Shown: positions 55,775-64,000 of the stretch, piece by piece
How the letters are laid out: the number at the start of each line of letters is the position of its first letter
How positions within the stretch are numbered: position 1 is the stretch's first letter
Assembly (NCBI GenBank): GCA_015956445.1
Contig: WIUZ02000003.1
Coordinates: 434,001 to 498,000 of the forward strand
DNA from: Thelephora terrestris
Taxonomy: Eukaryota > Basidiomycota > Agaricomycetes > Thelephorales > Thelephoraceae
Length of the DNA: 64,000 nt
Reading direction: 5' to 3'
Notes under the pieces: model-generated
What the model saw: the letters and a program-made list of their open reading frames with translations, nothing else
The model's database searches: none
Told to the model about the DNA's origin: nothing
Translations under genes and position numbers: made by a program

Positions 55775-56971
55775 TCAAACCAAATCACGTCCATCCACCA
55801 CCTCAAGTATCCCCCTCTTCGTCACCTCTGGCAACATCCCTCCTATGTACTCACGTCCCTCTTCCTTCCCTTCCTCCGTAGTGTAGATGACCTGTGTCGG
55901 GATTGCATTCGTCTCCCACAATCGGATGAGAGCACGGTCGAGATCCATCCACTGCTTGTCTACCGCCCCCCTAATGGCCTGACTGATATTGACCGGATCA
56001 TCGATAGAAGGGGCCCTGATGGGGATGTGAATCGAGACCCTCTGCAGATCCCTATGTTTAGACGTGAGGGTCTTAAGCGCTATATCGATCTGCACATCGA
56101 GCGTGCCTCCAAGCCGGAACACAACCTCTTTCAGCCGAGTCGTTTTAGAAAAGTCTACCGAACCCACTCGCGCGTACCCTGGTGCAGACATAAATGTAAG
56201 CCAGTTGGTCCATAGAAACTAAAGGGACGGAATTCACATAGCTTGGCAGAGTCGATATCGATGGACTCTAGGGTACCAGAACATGCTTCCATCGTGGCTA
56301 CAGTCCACAGGGGGTCATCCCTCCCTAAGTTCCATTTACACTTAAGCGTCCGAAAACGAATACCATCCGGCAGTTCTAACAATTGGCGTGTGATGGCTTC
56401 CATCCCTTGTCTTACATCAAGTTTAAGGGTCCCGGTCAATGGTGGAGAGGTTGAAACTTGGGTGATGGTGTCGTCGTCTTTGTGGTCGTCTACCACTTGA
56501 CCCGCCACGTCCAGGTCCTCAAGAAGGGGTAGAGAACAAACAAGCTTGATCAATTGTGAGGCAGAACAGGCTTCGTGAGCTACATAATGAGATTTGAGAA
56601 CAAGCGAGAAGCTGGGTTAGGACAGGAAAATTGAAGTCCTTCGTACCCGGTACGCTCAACACAGACAATCGCACAACACCGGAAAACTCATCGATCCAAC
56701 TGCCCTCTCCCACAGCCGCGGTGAGAACGTCCTGTGCACAAGCGATGAAAAGAGAGCGGGTATAACACGCGGGCGAGTTGGCTGGATCCGGGAAAGTCTC
56801 TTCCCAGGCCTTGAGGTCATTGAGGGATCGGAAGGCGACTTCGCTGAAAAGGTGCTTTCGGGCGCATGGAACCCATGATTTGGAGACAAGACAACACGCT
56901 TTGAGTGTTTCGGGTTTGCCGTGGAGGAGGTTGACGATGTGGTCACAGATTTCTCGCGGGAGGCGGGACAT
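55775..56971 (-). CDS. F-box-like protein M, three exons
   Basis: Exons 56971-56647, 56579-56238 and 56178-55775 (1,071 nt, 356 residues). Introns are 67 and 59 bp, phase 1. Start MSRLPREICDHIVNLLHGKP, then CCLVSKSWVP and ARKHLF. Exon 2 has CSLPLLEDLDVAGQ, SPPLTGTLKLDV and LPDGIRFRTL; exon 3 has VDFSKTTRLKEVVF, QWMDLDRALIRLWE and LPEVTKRGILEV. The C fragments at 3970 and 12332 are remnants of its inverted duplicate. Intact. Confidence 0.8.
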
Positions 56972-57163
56972 CGTGGTGGACGACCAGTTCGCTTTCGGCG
57001 CTGATCGAGATCTGTACGGTTGCCCGCCCGTCTGTCTGGGAGGGAACTCATCGTCGCGTTCTTGGTAGACTTTGGTAGACAAGTCCATGTACATATGTTC
57101 GTTCGCCCACGTGGGTTCACACGCACAAAATAAAAAGCCACCCATGATGATTATCCGGTCACC

Positions 57164-58390
57164 TCATAACTCCTCCAGTTTGATTAACCCTCTCTTCCTC
57201 ATCTCCGGAAACAACCTCTCGACGAGTTTATGTACCCCCTCACCCGCTTCTCCCTTGATGTACATGACCCGGGTGTCAAACGCGGTATACTCCCTCAGTT
57301 GGGCAAGAAAGCGATCGAGGTCCATCCACCGCCTGTGGATTTCTTCGAACCCATTGACATAGTAGTCATCGACAACGACGCAGATTGAGATCTGCCGGAG
57401 ATCTCTGTGGTCGGACGTGAGGGTTTTGAGCGCCATAGCGGTCGATACGTCACGAAGCCCCTCGAGTTCGAGTGTGACTTCTTTGAGCTTCGTCGCTCTA
57501 GAGAAGTCGATCGGACTCGTACCCGATGCATCCGGCGGCAGGATTGATTTAAGCTTGCGAGCTGGTACCAGAACGGCGAAGGGATGAAACACACTGACGA
57601 TCTTGCGGTCAAGACGAACATACTGGAGGGTGTCAGCGCAACCGTCCACCAAAGCCTTTATCCACCGAAGATCGCGTTCTATATACCACGTGCAGTCAAT
57701 GTTCCGAAATCGAACGCCGTTCGGCAGGGCTAACGATTCGCGTAAGGTGGGTCCTATCCCTCGAGTCCAACGATTTTGAAAGGTCCCGGTCAACGGTGGT
57801 GAGGTTGAAGGTTGGGAGACCGGGCAAGCGTCGTCCGAGTCGTCGCGCATGTAGCCTGATATGCTCAGGTCCTCGAGTAAGGGTAGGGAACAAACAATCT
57901 TGAGAACGTGTGAGGGTAATAAAGGCGCGGCAACTATGCAAAGGGGTTTGAGGATGATGAGAAGTTGTAAGAGGAAGTGAAAACGAGGGTTGTTCGTACA
58001 GGACCACATCTCCAAGTTCACAACGCGCGAGAATGCCTGGGTCCAATCGCACTCTCCTGGGACCTTGGCGAAGACGTTTGGGCCGTTGACGACCAGATGG
58101 CGGGTGTAAAGTGCAGGAGAGTTGAGAGGGTCCGGAAATGCCCTTTCCCACCTCTCGAGGAGAGTGGGGGAGTTGAAACTAACCTGGCCGAAAAGGTGTT
58201 TCCTGCTGGCTTGGATCCATGATCGAGAAACGAGGCAACATTGCATAAGGGTCTCGGGTTCATCGTGTAGGTGGTCGAGAATGTAATCCGTGATATATTG
58301 ATATCTTGTGGGAGGTGAAAATTCGACATCGTGGTTTCTATCGAGAGGGTGTATCCAAGATCGCCGCACTAATATCGCGGCCCGCGTCAA
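57164..58390 (-). CDS. F-box-like protein N; altered N-terminus, stop-free introns
   Basis: A single 408-codon frame spans all three family exons and both intron positions without a stop. Exon 2 would be 57933-57595 if spliced; intron 1 keeps GTACGA and TGCATAG ends, but the second acceptor (CAG in B) is no longer evident, so intron 2 may be retained. The ancestral ATG (MSNFHLPQDI, 58329) is out of frame because of an 8-nt insertion in the F-box; the open frame instead begins at 58390 and rejoins at TDYILDHLHDEPE. Other blocks: CCLVSRSWIQ, SPPLTGTFQNRW, LPNGVRFRNI and IDFSRATKLKEV. It may make an F-box protein with a new head, or be an early pseudogene. Confidence 0.55.
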   Translation of the reverse strand: MTRAAILVRRSWIHPLDRNHDVEFSPPTRYQYITDYILDHLHDEPETLMQCCLVSRSWIQASRKHLFGQVSFNSPTLLERWERAFPDPLNSPALYTRHLVVNGPNVFAKVPGECDWTQAFSRVVNLEMWSCTNNPRFHFLLQLLIILKPLCIVAAPLLPSHVLKIVCSLPLLEDLSISGYMRDDSDDACPVSQPSTSPPLTGTFQNRWTRGIGPTLRESLALPNGVRFRNIDCTWYIERDLRWIKALVDGCADTLQYVRLDRKIVSVFHPFAVLVPARKLKSILPPDASGTSPIDFSRATKLKEVTLELEGLRDVSTAMALKTLTSDHRDLRQISICVVVDDYYVNGFEEIHRRWMDLDRFLAQLREYTAFDTRVMYIKGEAGEGVHKLVERLFPEMRKRGLIKLEEL

Positions 58391-58694
58391 ACACCCCTTT
58401 GGAAAACCATAGGCGATGGGCCCTGCACCAAGTTGCGCCTTACAAACGCTTATTCAAAGGCCGCGCAGACAGACCCAGGATCAGTGGCCGATTTTCGTCC
58501 ACGCCCAAGGCTAATAACGGTTCCCAAAAATCGAGGCGAGGGCAGGGAGAGAGGGATCTCATTGACGGATGTTAGGCGGATACATTATGGGCCCCAATTA
58601 GCCCACTGGCATGCACATGTGTTCATCCACCCCCGTGGGCTCGTTCGCATGTATGGCGAAATGAAAAGCTGCCCATCACGCATATCCAGTCACA
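58391..58694. promoter_or_regulatory. Spacer between N and O
   Basis: Inverted counterpart of 2182-2500 between A and B. It should hold the promoter of N. Confidence 0.45.
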
Positions 58695-59861
58695 TTATAA
58701 TTTCTCCACTTTGATTATCCCTCTCTTCGTCATCTTCGGAAACAACCTCTCTAAACACTCGCACGCTTCCTCCTCCTTCCCGTTTGTGTTGTATATGACC
58801 CGGGTGTGAAATGAGTTGACCTCCCTCAGTTGAGCGAGAAAGCAATCAAGGTCCATCCACCGCCTGTGGATTTCTACAGCCCTTTCTCCGCCACTGACAA
58901 AGACGTGGATCGAGATCTGCTGGAGATCTCTGTGGTTGGGCGTAAGGGTTTTGAGCGCCATAGCAGTCAATATGTCATCGAGGTCATCGATTTGTAGTAC
59001 GACCTCTTTGAGTTTTGTCGCTCTAGAGAGGTCAATCGAACCCGCCGGCGGTGTTTCTTGCACAATAATGGCTTAACTTGTGAGCTGCTGGTCCCATAAC
59101 GGCGAAGGGATGGAACTCACCGCAGGTCCTGCATTTAAGATGAACGTACTGAAGGGTATCGGCACAACTCTCCACCAGAGCCGTTATCCACCGAACGTCA
59201 CCCTCGAGAAACCACGTGCAGTCAAGTTTCCGAAACCGAACGCCGTTCGGCAGGCTCAATAGCTGGCGCACGACGGTTTCCACCCCCCAAACCCAACAAA
59301 GCTCAAGGGTCCCAGTTAACGGCGGTGAGGTTGAAGGTCGAAAGACCGCACCGTCGTCGTTGTCATAACCGTCGAGTACTTTAAAACTTGTCACTCCCAG
59401 GTCTTCGAGAAAGGGGAGGTAACGAATGAGATTGAAAACTTGTGAGGGTAACAGGGTCGTGTAGACTACGCAGAGAGATTTGGGAATGGTAAGCGGTCGT
59501 AAGGGGGAGTTTAAACGCAAGATCCACGCCACTCACAGGACCAGATCTCCAATCGTACAACGTTTGAAAACGACCGAATCCAACCACACTCTTCCGAAAC
59601 CGCAGCAGCAACTTTCGAACAGCCGAGTTGCAGACAAAGTGTATGATATCCGGGCGCATTAAGAGGGTTCGCAAATGCTTTCTTCCACCTCTCGAGGTCA
59701 GTCGAGGAGTTGAGCTTCACCGTGCCGAAAAGGTATTTCCTGGTACGCGGAATCCATGACCTAGAGACGAGGCAGCACAGTCTGAGGGTTCGGGGTTCAT
59801 CATGTAGGAGGTCGATAATGAAATCGGTGATTTCTTGTGGAACGCGAGAATGTGACATCAT
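58695..59861 (-). CDS. F-box-like protein O, three exons
   Basis: Exons 59861-59537, 59465-59121 and 59056-58695 (1,032 nt, 343 residues). Introns are 71 and 64 bp, phase 1. Start MMSHSRVPQEITDFIIDLLH, then CCLVSRSWIP and TRKYLF. Exon 2: YLPFLEDLGV, SPPLTGTLELCWVW and LPNGVRFRKL. Exon 3: IDLSRATKLKEV, RWMDLDCFL and FPKMTKRGIIKV. Inverted paralogue of gene A, with introns at identical positions. Intact. Confidence 0.8.
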
Positions 59862-60580
59862 GGTTTCTGTCGAAAAGCCAGGCCATACGTGTTGGGGTCG
59901 GTATAGTTAGGTATAGTAGGGTTGAGTCAGACCTCCGCATCATTCAGAGGCGTCGTCCCCCTAGGTATCGTCCCCTTCCGAATCGTGTCCTCCTCGCCTC
60001 TGAATTCGAGGCTGGATTCCAGCCTATCCGCATCGGCCGCCGAAGATATTTATGGGCGATGAGCTCTGCACCACCACGTTGGACGTCACGAACTGGTCTC
60101 GACTGCGCCTTTTGGGCTTCTACGGTAATGTGTGCGAGCGAGCAGGCGCCTTTGGTTGTACGGAAACCACTACTGTAAACACTTGCCACGACCGTCGAGA
60201 ATGGACGGGATCACTCAAGGACACTGGATTCCTTTTGAACGGTGTCAATGTCATGGCCACGGCGCTGTGGTCAGAGGAGGCAGCGTTCAGTCAGTTCCTC
60301 CCAGCTCCGCGTTCATTGGACGCATTGACACCCATCTGGGAGTTTGCAAAGCGAACTTCTCACCGATAGCTTTTCCCCATTCACAGCGTACTATCCGACT
60401 CTCTCATCTCTTGTTGATCTCCTTGTTGATTCTACATCCAGTGTTCTTGGATATCACCGCGGACGCAAAGTATCGCCACCCAGTACTCTGAGAGGCAAAC
60501 CGCTTAGTGGTATGGCCAACGATGGAGAAGACAACCGGACTTGCCCATCATCCGAACGATGTTGACCATACCCGACGACC
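59862..60580. other. Spacer between O and Q
   Basis: No gene. It aligns in reverse with 560-1010 upstream of A. It contains at 59955-60022 the 64-bp patch also found inside pseudogene L. Confidence 0.45.
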
Positions 60581-61773
60581 TCAAACATCACGATGATCCA
60601 CCACTTCCACCATCCCTCTCTTCATCACCTCCGGCAACAACCCCCCTATGTACTCAAGTCTCCCATTCTTTGTTCCTCTCGTGCTGTAAATGACCTGTGT
60701 GGAGACTGCATGTGACTCCCACAATCGGACGAGAATACGGTCGAGGTGCATCCACTGGTGGTGGATCACTCCTCGCATGCCCTCCATGCTACCAGCGGCT
60801 TCATCAACGAGAGGGGTCCAGACATGGATGTGGATTGCGACCTTCTCCAGAGCTCTATGATTGGAGGTGAGGGTCTCAAGTGCCAAAACAGTCCACACAT
60901 CGATTATGCGACCGAGCCGGAATACCACCTCTTTGAGTTTGATTGCTTTCGGGAAGTTGACTGGACCCGCTCGTGGACTCCCTAACGCAGACGCAAATGT
61001 AAGCCAGCTATCGGTCCAAAGAGCGTAAAGTGTTGGTACTTACAGGGCTCCTTGCAGTTGATATCGACAAACTCAAGGGTATCAGAACACACCTCCATCA
61101 CAGCCTTCGTACGCCGGAGGTCGTTCGTGCAGTACCATGTGCATTCAAGTTTCCGAAAGCGAAGAAAACTCGGGAGTCCTAACAGTCGGAGTGTGGAGTG
61201 TTTCATCCCTAGAGTCAAACGAAGTGTACGGGTCCCGGTCAACGGGGGCGAGGTTGAAGATCGGGAGATGGTGCCGTCGTCGTTGCGGTTGTCTGCCATT
61301 TCACCCCTCATGTCTAGGTCCTCAAGAAGGGGCAGAGAACAAAAAAGCTTGAAGAAAGTGGTCAAACAGGCCTTGTAAGCTACCCAGGGAGATTAAAAAA
61401 TGAGCGAGAAGCCGAAGTAGGAGGAAACGAAAATCCAAGTCCTGCATACCGTTGTACACCGACAACCGCACGGCGTTGGAAATGCCCGAACCCAATTTCC
61501 ATCTTCTACAAATACAGCAGGGATGACATCTGCACCAACGATGTGCAGAGCGCAGGTATAGTGTGCAGGCGAGCTGACAGGATCCGGAAAAATCTCGCTC
61601 CAGGCCACGAGGTCATCGAGAGAAGCGAAGGTGACCTCGCAGAAGAGATTTTTTCGGACGCGCGGAACCCATGATTTAGAGACGAGAGAACAACGTTGGG
61701 GTGTTTCGTGTTCACCATAGAGGAGGTCGATGATGTGGTCGCAAATTTCGGGCGGGAGGTGGGGACACGACAT
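60581..61773 (-). pseudogene. F-box gene Q with a one-base deletion
   Basis: Exons 61773-61450, 61379-61044 and 60981-60581; introns 70 and 62 bp. Start MSCPHLPPEICDHIIDLLYG, then CSLVSKSWVP and VRKNLF. Exon 1 is 324 nt, against 325 in O, M and E'; one base is missing in the codons for the N-V-V-R-L block near 61475, so the frame ends in the intron. Exons 2 (CSLPLLEDLDM, SPPLTGT) and 3 (PEVMKRGMVEVV) are otherwise open. Sequencing error cannot be excluded. The start resembles gene D. Confidence 0.65.
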
Positions 61774-62376
61774 CGGAGCGGTGGGCGGTTGAGTGCCTTC
61801 GGCGCTGGTCAATCACGGTCGCACTCGCCGCGGTACCCGTATACTGACCAGACGCCTTTCACAAATCGGCCTCGCAGAACGTTTCTCCGAGAGGTCTGTG
61901 CGTGTTCAGGTTTACGAGGACCTGGCATCGTCTGCCGCACCTCACCGGCCCACGACAACCTAGGAACTGTCTCCGACGCTGATAAAGAGGCGACTTGATT
62001 TGCGAGCGCGACTTGCAAATGGGTGCCGTAGTACGATGCCTGCTCCATGTAAGTTACTGTATTGATTCACCCACGTAAAACCTTTGAACGAGTAAGACTA
62101 GTCATAGTCAAATATTCTGGTCGCTTTGGCGCTGGGCTTAACCTCAGCTCTATATGGCCTGCAGTCCTCAAAGCTGTGCTCTTCGCTGACGCATGAAAGG
62201 CATGTCGCACAAAATGAGTTTGCTCTCGTCATTTGGTACTACTTGCGGACCGACGCCATACGCCAAGTGCATGCATTCTCATGTATTCGTTCACCCCTGT
62301 GAGTTCTTCAAGTAAACGTGAAGCTTGTCAAACATGCACCAGACGAACAGTCGCCCATCGTACTTATCCAGTCACA
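61774..62376. other. Spacer between Q and R
   Basis: 62150-62376, the 3' flank of R, is repeated in reverse at about 11875-12110. No gene. Confidence 0.45.
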
Positions 62377-63484
62377 TCACAATCTCCCTAGTTTGACTAT
62401 CCCTCTCTTTGTCATCTCCGGCAACAACCTCTCTAAACACTCGCGCGCTTCCTCCTCCTTTCTCCGGGTGTTGTATATGACCCGGGTGTGAAACGAGTTG
62501 ACCTCCCACAGTTGAGCGAGAAAGCGATCAAGGTCCGTCCATTGCCTGTGGACCTTTACAGCCCTTTCTCCGTCACCGACAGAGTCACCGACAAAGACGT
62601 AGATTGAGATCTGCTGGAGATCTCTGTGGTCGGATGTAAGGGTGCTGAGTGCCATGGCGGTCGACACGTCACAAAGGTTTTGGAGCTGTAACGTCACCTC
62701 TCTGAGTTTCGTCGCCCGAGAGAAATCAATCGGACCCGTCCGCGATGTCTCTACCCGCAGAAGAATAATCAAGGATGAGCGGCTGGTCTCATAACAGAAA
62801 CCGAAAAGACGCAGTACTCTCACCGCGGGCCCTACGTTCGAGACGAACGTACTGAAGGGTATCAGCACAACCCTCCAACAAAGGCATTATCCACCAAATG
62901 TTAGCCTCGAAATACCACGTGCAGTCAAGTTTTCGAAGCCGAACGGCGGTCCGCAGGCCCGGTGATTGGCGTGTGGTGGGTTCTGTCTCTCCGTCGTCCT
63001 CATTGCCTACTTTGAAACTTGTTATCTCCAGGTCTTCGAGGCAGGGGAGGGAGCAAATAAGCTTGAGAAGCTTTGAGGGTGACAGAGGTGTGAGGTCTAC
63101 GCAGGGAGATTTGAGGACGGTAAGAAGTCGTAAGGGGGAATGAAAACGTGAGTCCCTCTTACAGGACCAGATCTCCAATCGTGCAACATTTGAAAACGAC
63201 TCAATCAAACAACCCTCTTCCAAAATTGCAGCAACAACCGTCGGGCAAGAAATATCCAGACAGTGGGTATGATGTGCAGGCGAGTTGAGAGGGTTCGGAA
63301 ATGCATTGTTCCACCTCTCGAGGTCAGCGAAGGAGTTGAGCCTAACCGTACCGAAGATGTGTTTCCTGGTGCGTGGAGTCCATGATCTCGAGACGAGGCA
63401 ACATTGTCTCAGGGTTTTGGGTTCGTCGTGTAGGAGGTCAAGAATGTAATCGGTGATTTCTTGCGGGAGGCGAGAATCCGACAT
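62377..63484 (-). CDS. F-box-like protein R with an internal deletion
   Basis: Exons 63484-63163, 63096-62824 and 62750-62377 (969 nt, 322 residues). Introns are 66 and 73 bp, phase 1. Start MSDSRLPQEITDYILDLLHD, then CCLVSRSWTP and TRKHIF. Exon 2 is 72 nt shorter than in A: the SPPLTGTLEL block is missing and the frame passes directly from an acidic stretch (NEDDGE) to RLRKLDCTW. The loss is in frame. Exon 3 is normal (IDFSRATKLREV, QWTDLDRFL, LPEMTKRGIVKL). Intron 1 has no in-frame stop. Probably expressed, but lacking one LRR-like segment. Confidence 0.7.
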
Positions 63485-64000
63485 CAAGGTTTCGGTCGAA
63501 GCCGGGAGGGTGACCGCTTTACAATAGCGCCGGTATTTGGTTGCGCGTCTTGTACTGGTCAGATATCGTCGCAGCTGAACGCCAACGCTGCACGTGGTGA
63601 GATCTGCTATCGAGTTGGGCGTCACAAGGTTTCTACGTTTGTACATACTGGCGAAGAGGCGCCTGAAGTTGTACGAAATCCACCTACATACCTGTTGACG
63701 AGACCGCGCAAGGCAGAGGGGCCTGGAGACACCTGCACAAAACGCAAAAAAAAGGTTGGATTTGGAGTTATCGACGACCTCTGAGTTGGCGATGGCCTTC
63801 CCGGTGTCCGCGCGCATTAATTTCACCGCTCACCTGCACTGCGGTTGTCGATCCGCGCTCAAGATCTGACACTGAAATTCCTCGTTTCGTTCATGCGCGT
63901 CCCAGCCGGTTTCCAGCGTCACAGATGAAGCATCGAGATCAGACGAGGTAGTACCCAGCCAGTTTCTCCAGCTCCGCGTTCATCGAATGTCGTAGCACGT
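63485..64000. other. Upstream region of R to the window end
   Basis: An open minus-strand frame extends upstream from R to 63826, but family comparison places the start at 63484. No other gene seen. Confidence 0.4.

Overview
The window looks like genomic DNA of a mushroom-forming basidiomycete (Agaricomycetes). The evidence is short phase-consistent introns of about 50-70 bp, a large family of F-box-like genes of the type expanded in agarics, tyrosine-kinase-like protein kinases with HGDLKGANIL catalytic loops, and CACTG-ended MITEs. No rRNA, CRISPR array or bacterial-style operon was seen.

Layout. (1) 1-21.9 kb is an F-box gene array. Most members have three exons, two phase-1 introns and a product of about 345 residues. 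Intact or near-intact members start at 1013, 2555, 4322 and 14237; broken copies lie between them. A direct segmental duplication (about 3.8-6.65 kb and 12.1-15.05 kb) flanks two TKL-type kinase genes at 7.3-11.6 kb. One F-box gene (19265-20699) is split by a 287-bp MITE. (2) 22.2-45.6 kb is a gene-poor block of nested mobile elements. It is bounded by two collinear 1,034-bp inverted repeats (22405-23438 and 44520-45553) that carry 110-nt tRNA-Ser(UGA)-like units. (3) 45.6-64 kb returns to F-box genes, mostly on the minus strand, plus a different F-box/LRR-like gene (46362-47868) and a small putative mitochondrial protein gene (48170-48598). Genes O-N-M on the minus strand (59861 down to 55775) mirror A-B-C on the plus strand (1013-4140), so the two arrays are partly an inverted duplication.

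The most interesting content is in the central block. Four separate insertions start TGTCA, end TGACA and are flanked by perfect 5-bp target-site duplications (ATTCG, TTGGT, AGAAT, AAGTG). A fifth copy has the same ends but mismatched flanks. None shows a transposase, integrase or polymerase. Each carries a spliced gene for a coiled-coil protein; three copies are close relatives, a fourth is a diverged relative in a related element, and the shortest element carries its own coiled-coil gene and a divergent ORF. They look like gene-bearing non-autonomous elements moved by a retroviral-type integrase acting in trans (inference). Three CACTG-ended, partly palindromic MITEs with 3-bp duplications are interleaved with them, so the order of insertions can be read. 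The whole block may be a giant terminal-inverted-repeat unit with tRNA-bearing ends, or an inverted duplication filled by later insertions; the sequence alone does not decide.

F-box proteins normally recruit substrates to SCF ubiquitin ligases and the kinases are probably signalling proteins, but no substrate can be named from sequence. All exon models are hand-built from reading frame, splice signals and comparison among the paralogues in the window.
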